Source: Intoshia linei
Lineage: Eukaryota > Orthonectida > Rhopaluridae
Assembly (NCBI GenBank): GCA_001642005.1
Contig: LWCA01000008.1
Location: 39,557 to 103,556, forward strand
Length of the DNA stretch: 64,000 bases
Reading direction: 5' to 3'
Shown here one piece after another: positions 35,311-49,100 of the stretch; within the stretch, counting starts at the first letter, position 1; every line of letters starts with the position of its first letter. Under the pieces are notes generated by a model. The model saw only the letters and a list, made by a program, of their open reading frames with translations. It made no database searches and was not told the DNA's origin. Made by a program: the position numbers and the translations under genes.

Positions 35311-38300
35311 ATGTTCTTTCGATTGACTTTCAGAAAACTTTACAGTAAAAATAATCAACTTGCATATAAATTTTGTATACGAAACAAAAGTTCAATGGAA
35401 AATTTATTAATCAAAGAATCAAAATATTCAAATTGGCTCAATAAATTGGGAATTGAAAATGAAAACCCTGGTGTTTTCACTGGAAAATGGAAAAATGGGA
35501 GTGGAGGGGTAATACATGAATTTTTTAATATGTTTCAAAGTAATTTTCTTTATAGATGTTGACTTCTTATAGTCCAATTAATAATAAGCCTATAGCAAGA
35601 GTTACGCAGGTTTGATTATATATTTACAAAATTGAAATTATTAATATACATTTCCCTTAGGGTTCTTTGAAAGATTATGAAGAATGTGTTGAATCATCCC
35701 AAACGGCTTTTAAAGAATGGTGCATGGTTTATTTCTTTATTAAATGATATATTTTTTTAATTTTTTCCGTTTCATTGCTAATACATTATTAGATGACAAT
35801 GCCACAAAGAGGTAACATCGTACGCCAAATTGGAGAAAGTCTCAGAGTCTATAAAAAGGATTTGGGGAGATTGGTAAATTTAAAATATATAATATTCACA
35901 TTTTTACATGTAAATAATGCCTTAGATAAGTTTGGAGAACGGAAAATGTATATCTGAAGGTATCGGAGAAGTGCAAGAATACATTGACATTTGTGACTAC
36001 GCTGTAGGGTTATCGAGGATGCTCACAGGAAAAGTTTTACCTTCAGAACGTATTTTTTAAATTAAAGCGCCAAGTACATATTTTTATGAATTTTAAGAAA
36101 TATACTAATTAAATCATACACCAAAATAATTAGGTCCCGGTCATCTTTTACTCGAAAATTGGAATCCGCTGGGTGTTGTTGGCATCATATCTGCATTCAA
36201 TTTTCCCTGTGCAATATTTGGATGGAATCATGCCATATCGTTAGTTTGTGGCAATACAACATTATGGTTATTCTATCAATCATTAAATTAGATTATTAAC
36301 ATTAAATTTAAATATTTAATTACATTTTAGGAAACCTTCAGATATTACACCTTTGACCACGATTGCGATTACAAAGTAAATATTTTAATACTTCTTACAT
36401 TTCGCAGAATAGTGGAAAAAGTTTTAAATGATAATCACTTGAATCCGGCCATTTCTACCATGGTTTGTGGAGGAGCAGATATTGGGTATTTATTTTAGTT
36501 TAGATTTATAATTAAACCTTATTTAGTCAACAAATCTCGATAGATAATAATATAAAATTGGTTTCTTTTACTGGAAGCTGCCAGGCAAGTTATTAAATAA
36601 TTTTTATTAAATTAAATTAGGTCGGTCGCAGTGTAGCGAATAAAGTACAAAATCGTTTCGGTCTACTTTTCAAATTTTATAAATAAAATTAAAAATATAC
36701 CAAGATTATTTTTAGGAAAGTGTCTACTAGAACTGGGTGGAAACAATGCAATAATTGGTAATAATTACTTTAAATTATATATAGAACGTTTTCAATGTCC
36801 AAAGTCCGTGAAATATCCAAAAACCATTTGAAATATTACAAAACTAACATTTGGTTAGTCTTATTTGTGACAACATTTTTAAATCTTTTTGACCAAATTT
36901 GAGGTAAAAACATCTTAACCAGACAACCCTTTTATAAATAAGAAAACTCCCAGTATCTTATCCAAAAAGTTAACCATATTCTGGTGGACTTTAATAATCT
37001 CTGACATAGAGGTCTCCACTTTCAAATATTGGAAACTGTTGATATGTAATTTTATATTTTTCAGTTAATCATGACGCCGATATTGATATGGTTGTCAAAG
37101 CATGTCTATTTGCGTGCGTTGGTACAGCTGGGCAGAGATGTACAACATCAAGGCGTTTGGTATTTAATTTACTAATCCATTTACTATATTTGATTAAAAA
37201 TTTCAGTTTTACTATGTCTTAATGGAAACATTCAGTCTTACCAACCCTAAAATGAAAAAATTCAGTTTCACCAACTATTTAGGGAAAATTCCACTTTTAC
37301 TTACCTTTAAAGGAAATAAAACTAGATTTTTCATTTTAGGGTTGGTAAAACTCAACTTTTCCTTTTAAAGCTTGGTAAAATTGGAATTTTGACTCAAGGG
37401 TTTGTGAAAATGAATTTTTCCCTTAAGGGTTGGTAATATGGTTGGATTTAAGTAAAAATGGTTGGGTTTAAGAATATTTTCATTAATTAAGTGTAAATAA
37501 TAATTTAAAATGATGTTAATTTAAATTGTTGTAAATAAAAATAAATAACGTTTATAAATTATATTTTAAATTAAATTGCAATTTTTTCTATAAAATTCAC
37601 TTTTTTGAGGGTAACCTGAGCCTGTACTATATATTACTGCTCATATCGTGTAATAATATAAAAATTATATTATTTATTATTTTAAATAATATTATTTAAA
37701 ATATTATTTAATTTATTTTAAGTTAAGTTATTGCTGTTATTTTAAGTAATTTTAATTATTTTAAAAAATTTATATATAACTTTACTCTAGCTATGTATGA
37801 TTTAACAAACAAGTTTAATAAATTAATTTTTTAAAGGGTAGGTAAAAGTGTATTTTTTTCTAAAAGATTGGTAAAAATGAAATTAAAATTTAAATTAGAG
37901 AAAGTACTTTACTTAACTAAAATAGAAAATAACGGCTTTCAAACGGGTTATATTAGAGTCGACAAATGCAATTTTTTATTGAACTAAAATTTTATAACTT
38001 ATTTCTTAACTTATATAATATGCTCCGCGAATTTTGTTTGTGTGTATGTGTGTTTGTTCAGCTTTATTTAAATAACTACCTCTCTTAGAATTTTATAAAG
38101 TCCTCATTTCAATTACAGTTTTTTCCGGGGATGTTTACAAACATAATTTCAACCTCACAAATTCACATCTTACGAGTCAAAAAGCCCAATTGTCCCTCTT
38201 TTTGAAAATCAAACGAGTTGGAAAATTTGAAAAAAATATATACGCTGATACGGATTTTAAAATCATAAACATTATCATAAATTTAAATGCTGATGCGGAT

Positions 38301-41300
38301 TTTAAAATCATAAACATTATCATAAATTTAAATTTAAAAAAATACACTGATGCGGATTTTAAAATCATAAACATTATCATAAATTTAAATTTAAAAAAAT
38401 TATATTTTCAAAGGAAAACCCCAAATTACCTTTCTTTTTAAATGAACATAGCCGTATAATTTAAAAAAATTTACAGGTGGTACAGTTGTATTCTGTTAAC
38501 ACCCACAAAAAATTTCTAGTTATAACTTATATCAGACCTGTTTCTTCTTTTTCTTATTAATTTGTCTTATTTTTAGATGATTCATGAAAATGTTTACAAT
38601 ATTTTCATTGAAAAGCTTGTAGAAGCGTATAAAACTATTAGAATAGGCGACCCACTGGATGGTAATATTAATATTAGATTAATTCATCAATTTAATTAAT
38701 TTTTATTTAGAAAACACATTACTTGGTCCAGTGATATCTAAAACTGCAGTGAAATTATATCAAAAAATTATTAAAGAAGCAAAATCTAAAAATGCTATAA
38801 TTTTGAGTGGAGATAAGGTTTAATTCTAAATTTTTTAAAATTGTATCTAATCTTCTAATAAATATCTAGGTTTATGAACAAGAAGGAAATTATGTATCAC
38901 CTACCCTTATAGCTGGATTAGCACACAATGACAATTTAATTTTAACAGAAGCATTTGTTCCCATCACATATGCCATCAAAATTAAAGTTTCATTTTTTTT
39001 TCCAATATTATTTTATTAGAATTTGAATGAAGGCATTGAATGGAATAATGAATCTGAGCAAGGTCTTTCCAGTTCTTTATTCACAAACAATTTAAGCGAC
39101 ATTAATAAATGGATGGGGTAATTTATTTCTTTATAAATGAAAGAATTACTAATTAGTGGACAATGTCCACTGAACATACATAACATGATTTCATATTTAG
39201 ACCTCTTGGTTCAGATTGTGGTATCGTGAATATCAATATTCCTACTAATGGTGCGGAAATTGGTGGTGCGTTTGGTATATTTTTGCTTTTAGATTGTAGT
39301 ATTTCCAAAATTTTGTGGCATTGCCTATTAAATGAATACACATTTTAATTCAAAATGTAATTCTTCAGGTTCAACCATTTCACGAAAAAATATTTTTTGT
39401 TAAGTGATGGGTCGCGAAATTCTACGTTAAAAATGCCTTTATGTAACTTAAAAAGTATCAAAAGTGATATCCTAATGTGGGCATCTAAATAATTAATTTA
39501 ATATATTCCGTGCGCAATTTTAGAAATTAGATACATATTTATTTTTTATAATATTTATTTAGATAATTTTTAAAATTAAATTTACTCAAAATGTAATTAA
39601 CTACTGTTTTGGAATTTGTATATATTCTAAGCTGCAGTGATAATTCAAAAACTTTTCTTAATTTTTAGAAATAGAATTATCGTAACACTAATCATAATAA
39701 ATAGTATTTTGTTAAGTGTCTCCAATATGACAGTTTTTGGTGGTTATCTTCCAAACTATGTAGTGATTTTTTAAATACCCTAATATGCAGATTTTTTCAT
39801 TATTATGTATGTTACAACCCTATAGCCCTATCTTTCCGTGTTGGCAGGGTTATCAACATTAAGTTACTCTCAACCCGAATTTTTGACCAAAGCGCCATAT
39901 AGTGAAGCGCAGCGTTTTATGCAATTTCACCGTAAGCGAAAAATTTTTTAGGGTGGCCTTCTTTTACTTTGGGGTCCCCTTTTTAAAAAAAAATAACAGT
40001 TTACACACAATTTTTATTGCAAATTTCAAAATAAATACTTTAAATTTTTTATAACAAATAGCAAATAGCACATTTCAAAATGACTTTATGATGAATACTT
40101 TATAGAAAAAAAACAAAATACGGGTGTCACTAAGTAATAGAATTAAATTAACTGCTAAAACTTAGTTTTTCACAATAGAGAAAAAAATTATAGAATATAA
40201 ATAAAATATGTCTGACGTGATGATTTTGATTTAAATAATTAAATTACCGCTGAGACATATCACTTAACCCTAAGCCCTGAGTTGAATTTGAAAACCCGAA
40301 TTCTCAGAAGGAAAATAACCCAGTTGGCAACCCTGCTTATTGGAGGAATTTTTATATTTATGCAAAATAGTTAAAAAATTGACACAGCATATGCATTTAC
40401 CGAAAATATTAATTAATTGTTTTTTAATTAGGTGGTGAAAAAAGTACTGGAGGTGGAAGAGAATCTGGGAGTGATTCATGGAAACAGTACATGAGACGAT
40501 CTACTTGGTAAAACAATATACATAGATCATATTAAAATAATGTTCAATAATAATAAAAACATGCCGGCAAAATTAACAACACAAGGTTGGCAAACGATAA
40601 AATTTGTCCAAATAATTATTGAATCGAATTTTAAATTTAATATTTCGAAAATACAAATATTAAAATGAAAACCTCATAAAATAATGATAATAATAAGAAC
40701 AATCATACGTAAAGTGAACAATTTTAATATGTGCATGTGAATAATGATTCTTGCATAATAAAAAACATTAGAAAGTACATTGTGAATTTTTTAACAGAAG
40801 AAAATATTAAATACAGTGTAAGTCCTTATTAACGGAATTAAAAATTTGGAAATTCCGTTAATATGGAATTTTCCCCATAGTAACACCCTTAATTAAGTTA
40901 ACGGAATTTATTTTTTTTTAAATAAAAACCATTAATATACTTTTTGAATTAGTTGAAACCATAAAGAAGGAGTATACGCAAAACATTATCAACGGGTCCA
41001 CAGCAGTTATTTGGGGTCCATGAAGAATTTTATCAATTTTAAATTATTTACAAAAATAAAATAAAGTAAATATCTATTAAAAATTTGATAAAAAACGTAA
41101 TAAATTGACTTTTAATTAGTAAAAAAATGAGTTTATATTTATGATAGTCATTAAAAATAAATTCTAAAGCTTTAGAGATAAATTTTCTATTAACAAAATT
41201 TTAGTTAATACAAATTCGTTAAAAAAAAAAATAATTCAAAATTCCTTTAATAAGGACTTAGACTGTATAATATACATTGTATATTGTGAATCTAAACTTT

Positions 41301-42831
41301 AATGTAAACTTGATATTTTTTTCAAGTTACTCGATCTCGGACCGGGCGAAAATGTTGCAGAATTTACTAATTTTTATTGTCTGAAAAAAAGTTAACTGAA
41401 ATATTTCGTGATTATTTTTTATGTTAGTTAATTGTTTGTCTAAAACTGAGGCTAAATTATTGAATTGTATGTTCCGAAATTATTAAATAATAATAGCATA
41501 CAATTATTAGTTTGATATCCGTTTAATTACATTTACAGATATACACAATCAATATTTCGATTATGTTTTAATGATAATATACATTCTTATATATTTTCGT
41601 AAAACAATTTTTGATTTATGAAATTGAGTATTATTTTTTAATACGTTTCTAATAATAATCTAATAATAGAATTAAATTCTATTTTATAAAATGATGTAAA
41701 AATTTTCATTACAGACTGAAATGTAAATCGATCACAACTTTCAAACGAACTATTTGAGTTGAGCAGTTTGTTATTTTAACGACATGTTTGTATGAGAATG
41801 TGTTAATTCACAAGCCTGTCGGGTATAAAAATTTAGACTTTATAAATCTTAGATTTTTCTTAATTTTTAAGGATTATACCCAATGTTACTCTGAGTTTAA
41901 CCCAACCGAGGAATCTTTATTTGCGTTAAATCAATATTATCGGCAATATCAACAAAAACAGAAATCCATCCTGATCTTATATCAAACATCATCAATGACG
42001 AACTAAAGTTTATGGCAAGGTTTTTAGGAGCATGTTAAGAAAAATAGACGCTGTCTACATATAATGATTTAATTTATAATTTGATATCGTTTAAAATTTT
42101 TAACATCATCTATAAAATTGACTGTAACAATTAACCAGTAAATAATGTAAATTTTAGTTTTAAAAATTCCATATTTCTAGTACAGTTTTTCAAGGGTTTT
42201 ATCGAAAATTTCATTTTCAGAAATTAAATCTTTCAATTTCAAAAACATCAAGTATCCTTTTTTTAAAAATCAAACGAGATCTAGAATTATAAAAAATACA
42301 CAATCTGATAAAGATTTTAAAATTATCAACATTATCATAAATTTTAATTTCAGAATCGTATGTTATCACGACCAAAACCACAAATTATCCCTTTTTTTAA
42401 AAAATAAAAAAAGTCCTATAATTTTGGAAACATAAATTGTGGGATAGTTTTTAAATCATAAATATTATCATACATCACAAAACAAGACCTCAAAAAAGTG
42501 TTTATTTTAACGATCAAAACTTGAGATTACCCTTATTTTAACAAATGGTAATAGTGAATCGTAGCATTTTTAAGTAAGATTTTAATTATTTTTATTAACT
42601 TAATTTTTGGGTAGAATTGAAAAACTTCGCCCTCGGCAAAGTTAGCTGCTTTTTGTACAAAGTACATAACTGTCAAGCTAGTTAATAATATAATTTCTTT
42701 CTTAAATCATTGAATTATAATTAATTGTAACTTGGTATAATATATCCTCATAATTTAATTAAATTCAAATTTTTAGTACAATAAATTGCAGTGATGAATT
42801 ACCTCTAGCACAAGGAATCAAATTTTCATAA
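35311..42831 (+). CDS. ALDH7A1: ALDH7A1 (antiquitin), alpha-aminoadipic semialdehyde dehydrogenase, complete
   Basis: Nineteen in-phase exons give 541 aa: 35311-35508, 35556-35609, 35661-35726, 35793-35873, 35926-36049, 36134-36266, 36331-36375, 36408-36485, 36527-36584, 36621-36660, 36716-36757, 37065-37159, 38577-38661, 38711-38817, 38870-38986, 39020-39117, 39201-39274, 40432-40507 and 42777-42831. Family motifs: [35 protein letters not shown] with the general-base Glu, [13 protein letters not shown] with the nucleophile Cys, [43 protein letters not shown] and C-terminal LPLAQGIKF. The enzyme oxidises the lysine breakdown product alpha-aminoadipic semialdehyde with NAD+ in mitochondria and cytosol. 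The basic N-terminus ([11 protein letters not shown]) suits a mitochondrial presequence. The intron after 36584 is GC-AG, and several donors are GTT. Repeat A sits in intron 12 and a TIR element in the last intron. Confidence 0.97.
37205..37445. repeat. Imperfect minisatellite in both orientations (GGGTTGGTAAAA units)
   Basis: Units of about 25-35 bp with the core TTACCAACC-TAAAATGAAAA run first in one direction (37228-37300). They then run in the reverse direction as GGGTTGGTAAAA...TTTTTCC (37338-37445). Further single units occur near 37850 and 63915. It lies in ALDH7A1 intron 12. Confidence 0.65.
37998..38515 (+). repeat. Repeat A copy with an internal triplication
   Basis: It shows the 5' end and first half of family A. 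The block GATGCGGATTTTAAAATCAT, with what follows, is repeated three times between about 38243 and 38400. It is in ALDH7A1 intron 12, in the sense orientation. Confidence 0.8.
39275..40431 (+). other. Long ALDH7A1 intron without a recognisable element
   Basis: This 1.16-kb intron holds A+T-rich sequence with a slightly richer patch near 39880-39990. No gene or clear repeat was seen. Confidence 0.5.
40812..41267. mobile_element. Tc1/mariner-type MITE with TA ends
   Basis: The left end TACAGTGTAAGTCCTTATTA and right end TAATAAGGACTTAGACTGTA form inverted repeats of about 26 bp with few mismatches. Both begin at a TA, the usual Tc1/mariner target, and start CAGT. The interior has no transposase. 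A decayed relative lies at 47367-47600. The element sits in the last ALDH7A1 intron. Confidence 0.75.
42150..42440 (+). repeat. Repeat A, strongly diverged fragment
   Basis: Reduced forms of the middle blocks are recognisable (AAAATCAAACGAGATCTAGA, GATTTTAAAATTATCAACAT, ACCAAAACCACAAATTA). It lies in the last ALDH7A1 intron. Confidence 0.55.
42545..42685 (-). repeat. Repeat B copy, 5' half
   Basis: Read on the minus strand it has TTGACAGTTATGTACTTTGT, AGCTAACTTTGCCGAGGGCG and CTACGATTCACTATTACC. It is in the last ALDH7A1 intron, antisense. Confidence 0.7.
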
Positions 42832-45800
42832 ATTATTTGATGTATTGGTTAAATAAATATTTTTTAATTTGATTTTTAGATTTTTAATTTAAAATCATTA
42901 AGTACAGTCCTGTAAAAATCTTTTATAAATGGTTTTTATCAAGATTGGATAATTCTAAAAATATTATTGTTACTACTCGCAATAGAGTCTTGTCGATATC
43001 GGTAGAGCCTCCTGCCAAATTTTAAATTATATTTAAATTTAGAATATTATTTTCATATATTGTTTCATCATCTCGTTACACGCACTAAAATTAATACGAC
43101 TCACCAAAATTATTAAGTGAGCCATTATCTAGCAAATAAAATATTAATATTTCAATTTAAGTGACCTGCAGGAAATAATATGCAACACTCATACTCATAG
43201 ATAAACTTAAAATGCGCGTATGACAGCGTGCAACATGATTATTTGCACTATTTTACATATAAGTAAATACTAAAACGTACATTTACAATTAAATACCGTT
43301 ACGGCGTTGCGCGCAAAAAATATGATAAAATTTAAAAATCTGTTTTTTAAGATTCTTGTGAATATTGAATTAATTGAATTTTTGTAATAGATTGAATAGT
43401 GAGATAAGAACGTAGTTAACAGATATTTCTGAAATTCAAAAATATCTATTCTTGTCATTAGACTATAAATTTGATTCAAAATACGCATAAATGTTACGGC
43501 GTTACGAATTGAACTTATTATTAACGCTATACATTTATAGTATTAATAAATTGTAAAATATAATCACGAAACGGTGCTTCACATTATGTTCTGATAAATT
43601 AACACTCTAAAATATAATTATAATTATATAATTCTAATTAACACAAATAATTAAACATTTTAATAATTAACTCATGTTTTTAAACTCGAACCGCATTATG
43701 TTTAGGCACATCCCATAGAGTTTAATTTTCTCAACATTACCATACACTATTATTATTTTTTTAGTCCACATGGGCGTATTTATGATGCATTCCTTTTGAG
43801 AATGTATTTTAAAATATAGTATATTTTATTTTTTTATGTCATAATTTCTTAATAGAGCCTTAATATTAAATTTCCTATAATAATTTTGTAATATCCTGAA
43901 AATACGAATCAAACTAACAAATAAAGTAAAAAGTATATAAATATGGTAGCATATAATTTAAATTTATCGTTTTTTTTAATTTATGACAGAGAATGGCTCA
44001 AGTACAGTTTTGTAGGGTGTCAATTTATTTTTAAAATTGAAACGTATATATATTGCCAAATTTTAAATTATATTTAAATTTATGACAATTTAATCGACAA
44101 GAATCGGACAAATTTTACCATTTTTACGATTCCAATTATTAATGACTTTTTTAAAAAAACATAAAAATTAGTTGCAAAAAACAAGTTTTTTTAAAATTAA
44201 TTAAATATTTATTATCGCCCAATATAATAAATTAATTAAATTTTCCGAATATTGATTTACTTGTAAAAAATATTTATCTTCGTCTCATTCTTCAATTGAA
44301 AGTTGAATATTTTTCAGGGTTGGAGGTTCTAACTGTTCTGCAAAACTAATTAGAATGTTTGGTGATACTGGTGAAAATCTAATATTTTTAACATTATAAT
44401 TTAAAATTATTTGGTTCTGATATTAATTTAATATAAATTAATAAATTTTAAGCATTATTAATAATATTTGTTTATTTATGCTTAGTCTTTTATTTCGTAG
44501 TTCTATAAATTAGTTTATATAGTATAAATGAAACTCACGAAAATAGTATGATTAAATAGTATTTGGAATCATATCGGAATCGTTGAAAATATAGGAATTG
44601 TCGCATCACTAGTTTCAACCCATTAAATATAATTTATTAATCTTCCATGCGCCATTCATAAAATACTATAATGTACACTGTACATTACTTATACATTGTA
44701 CAGGTTATTCTTTAATATTTTAAATAGCCATCAAATTTTGATTAAATTTAATTCTTCAACTTTAAACGGGAAGAACTTTGCAATTATAATTATAATAAAA
44801 AAAGAGAAATTAACAAAGCATGAAAATTTAATTGTATTTAATGTGTAAAAATATTTACAAAAACAAAAAAATACTAATATTTATGCTATTTTTAATTTTA
44901 TTGAATAACGAGACAAAAAATCGAAAACAAATGAACAATTAATACTAATGATTATAAAATTCATAAATTGTGTACATTGTATCATATGGATACTCTGTAA
45001 ATTTTAGAAAGGATATCCTTTGTAATAATCCAGCTCAATATAATATCGAGTTAAGGTTGAATGAGTAGACTGGGTTGTTGTAAATGAAATATTTGTAAAT
45101 ATCTCTCATCGATATACAACATTCTTAAAATGGCATTTGTGAACACCAATCTAAATACCAAATAATTCAAGTGTGCGGAATACAATAAAATTAGACTATA
45201 TGTAATGTTAAATGATTTACGCAATGTTGTATTTTTTGATAAAACTTTTTATAAATTTGTAAATTAAGACAAAAATTTAAAAAACCAAATGACTCTTAAT
45301 ACTATAAACTGGACAAAAGAAAATAAATAAAATATTAAACAAAGGTATCGATTAATTAATACATTTTGCAAATAAGTCGATTTTTCCTGTAATTCTTAGA
45401 TGTATACATTATCACGTTAACGTCAAAACAATCTATATTCGTGTTTAAGCAAATTAAACTTTTATAATTTGTCAATCTCTTTAATTTTTATTGAAATTTT
45501 TATAATTTTATAATTTAGTTTCTGTCGCAAATTAATTTTATTTGTTTATTAATTGAGGTTACATTTTTTAAAGGTTTTTGTTCCATTTTCATCATTTTAT
45601 TTTAATCAAGTTCAATTGATTTTTCATACCTATGGTTGTTATTTTCCTTTTATGCGGTAATTTGTTGTTTCCGTATTTGTGTCAAAATTTTATTAAAATA
45701 CTAACAGGAATATAAGAAAAAGTTGCTACAACAAACCAATGGTTCTAATTCTACGGCTGAATAATTTTAATAGTAACAATACATTAATCTTTGTTAATAA

Positions 45801-46111
45801 TAATCCAATGTCCAAAACCTACCTGAAATAGTATCGCAATTATTTTTCAAATAACGGATATAAATAATGTATATGTTTAATTGCGCTACTAGACGAACAC
45901 TAATTTAATGAAAATTTAATTTTATTTAAACGTTCATTTTAGAAAACCCATGAAGCCTTATTGTAACAAAGGCCTTTTATATTGTATTTTTATATACACG
46001 TTATCTAACCTAAACTACATTTTTGCGGTAAATGTTCAATTTGGTAAATTTTATTTATTCGCTATTTTTCTATTTTCAAATGCATTACACTGAGATTACA
46101 CGCTATTTTAG
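42832..46111. other. Large intergenic stretch, little recognised
   Basis: There is no convincing exon chain in 3.3 kb. A 25-nt candidate first exon for the collagen gene (ATG at 45632, G|GTAATT donor at 45657) would supply the correct phase and a short hydrophobic start (MVVIFLLC), but this is tentative. Confidence 0.45.
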
Positions 46112-49100
46112 ATGAAATTACCGTTAATATGGATCGTGTTCATGGAAACGCAGTCGTAAGACACGAAAACGATAGCCCTAGCGGTCAAACAAAAGCCTGG
46201 CTGGTGAAAGATAAACCCTTACCGGAGGGAATTATATATGCATTTCATATATACACATCAGAATTTACTATAACCGATTTTTATGGGACATATGACCCAA
46301 GTCGGTTGGAACGAAATATAGATTGCCAAATTTGGCGACTTATGAGCACTACAACCGAGTTGTATAAATTAATATGGTCTAAAACTTTTACAATTAATGC
46401 TGCACTCACTCAAAGATATATACAGGTGTTTTTATTATACAAAAATATTCACATAGTGTGTATTTGATTTTATTGTTGTTCAAACCTTAAATTAAATGTT
46501 TTAAATTTTACATCATATTTTAGTCATAAAACATAATTAATTTCATATGACCGTGTGAGTCACGTAAATTTTTAACTGTAGTCTTTAAAAAATATTTTCA
46601 TATACTTAGTATGTAATGCATAACCTGTTTTATAGCATAATCTGAAAAGACATGTATGTAGGGCCGTGGAAATGGGGTTAGGGGACATATGTCCTGAACT
46701 TATAATCATGAGGGCCTACATTTTTAATTATTAATAGTTAATATTGGAAAATTTCTTAAATATACTAAAATTTCGTAACCAGTGTGATTTCCAACAGTTA
46801 ATTTTAATTTTTAGATAATTAACTAATTAACCATTTTTTAAAAAATTTTATAAAGGCCTACAATTTTCATCTGACCGGGCCTAATGCTAGCTCTTCACTG
46901 CCCAGCATGTATATCCTAAAAATATTTTTTTTATTTTAAATTTTTAACATCAAAATCGTTATGATTTATGAGATGTGTATTAGAAAAATTTTATTATTTA
47001 TAATATTAATCCCCAATGGGGATTCCCCATGTTAGTGGATATTAGGGACAAACAAAAATTTTTATATTTTACATGGAATATACTTTTTTCCTGTCTGCTG
47101 ATTTTGTATGTCGCAGTTATCCGTCCCGTGAATTATGACTTTTGATGAAAATAATTAAATAAAATGTAATTCTAATTAAGCGTAAAATTAAATTTAATCC
47201 TGTGCGATAAAAATTCACGATGACAATTAAAACCAAAAAACAATTAACCTTAAAATTTTAAAGAGTCAATTAAACCAGTGTTTCCCATTTTTTTAAATCT
47301 TGCGTACGGCAAAAATCTAAAAATATGTTGACCTGCCGGTAAAATATAGCAAAATAAATTGAATGTTAATACAGTCAAAATCGTTATTAAAGGAATTTTT
47401 GTTAACGGAAATTCCAGTTTATAGGAATAAATTACATGTGAACGGCATTACATGTTATTTTTTCTTAAAGAATTTTTATGAACCAAAAATTCCGTTAATA
47501 AAAACTCACTTGCCTTCATTTTTTTACTAATTAAAAGTCAATTTATTACGTTTTTAATCAAATTTTTAATAGATATTTAATTGGATAGAGTTAATTAAAA
47601 ATAATTATTATCATTGCGGGAATGTTATTTTTCACTTTATTTTATTTCTGTAAATAATGTAATTATAAAATTTTTCCATATTCCAATTCCCAATTCAATT
47701 TTCATATCTCTTTTATTTTAACATAACTGTAGATAATTGTAATAAATAAATACATTTAGCTGGAAATACCACTAATTGAACGAATGGCAATAAATGCACG
47801 AGATGTAATAGGATTTCGTTCAGACGAATATGGATCAAATTTAATTTCAATGCAATTCTCAAAAAATAGGGAAGTATTGCACACTACATTAATACCAAGA
47901 ATTAATCAAACTATCGATTTTATCCACCATCCTTTACCTGCCGCATTTTCTATTGGCGTTGAAATAGAACAACGTAAATTTTAATAAAAATACATAGTCA
48001 TTATTATACATTATTATATATTTATTAATTAATTATTTTAAATTAAATTTATATTTATTAACATTTAATTTTAATTTTTAATTAAATAGGAAAGTAATTT
48101 GATAATTTTTTTGTTTCACTTAAAATTAATACTTTTAAAAGTAATAACCATATTTTAAATTATAGAGTGAATTCGATAGCACAATCAGTCCCATCAATAT
48201 TTCATTTACATTGCTGTTTATAATTATTTTTTTTAATAATTTAACAAAAAAATAATTACAATATCATTTTTCATTTTGGCACAAAAAAAATTAAACAACC
48301 TCTAATATACCATAGCTTCTTTACTGCACTTTTTCTTGCATGGTATACAATATTTAATTTTCAATCTCCCGAAAAAATTTAAAATTATTATTATCGTTTT
48401 TAATATTAAACAATTAAAACATATTTTGAACAAATCCTCAATTTTATATTTTCTGATATTTCTCAAAGTATGTTATGATATTTATGTAATATGGAATGCC
48501 CTTAATTTGATATGTATTTCTTGCATTAATACTATACTAATGATGAAAATTATTTATATTTTTAATAACAAAACGCAAAACTTATTACTTACTCATTTTT
48601 ACTATACAGGTACTTATCCACGTGCCTGCAATGAAATTTAAGTTTTTATGAAAAAAAGTAGCAAAGTAGAAAAAACTGGTCAATGTGTAACATTTCATTA
48701 ATGTTTTTCTTGGTATTTTAATTCAATTTTCAACATGTATAGTATAACATATGTAATAGTATTTGAGGATGATTTTATGAATATATTTTTAATTACACAT
48801 GAACTACAGTTTAAATTAATTAATAAAGAATTTAGCTATCTATCCACCAATTGAAGGTCCAAAAGGTACAAAAGGAGAACCAGGAATAGGTGGTACTGGT
48901 GGTGGTGTTATTATAGTCGGACCAACTGGTTCAATCGGACAAAAAGGAGACAGAGGTTATCTTGGTCCAACTGGTCCAAAAGGAAATAAAGGTCAAACTG
49001 GATCTAAAGGTAATGAAGGTATTCGTGGAAAGAAAGGATATGGAGTTTCAATAAAAGGAAACCGAGGAATACCTGGATTTACGGGTGAAAAGGGTGAACC

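Noticed and set aside
44315-44385. Possible isolated plus-strand exon (GGSNCSAKLIRMFGDTG between AG and GT)
   Set aside because: There are no neighbours in phase, no family match, and it is short enough to be chance.
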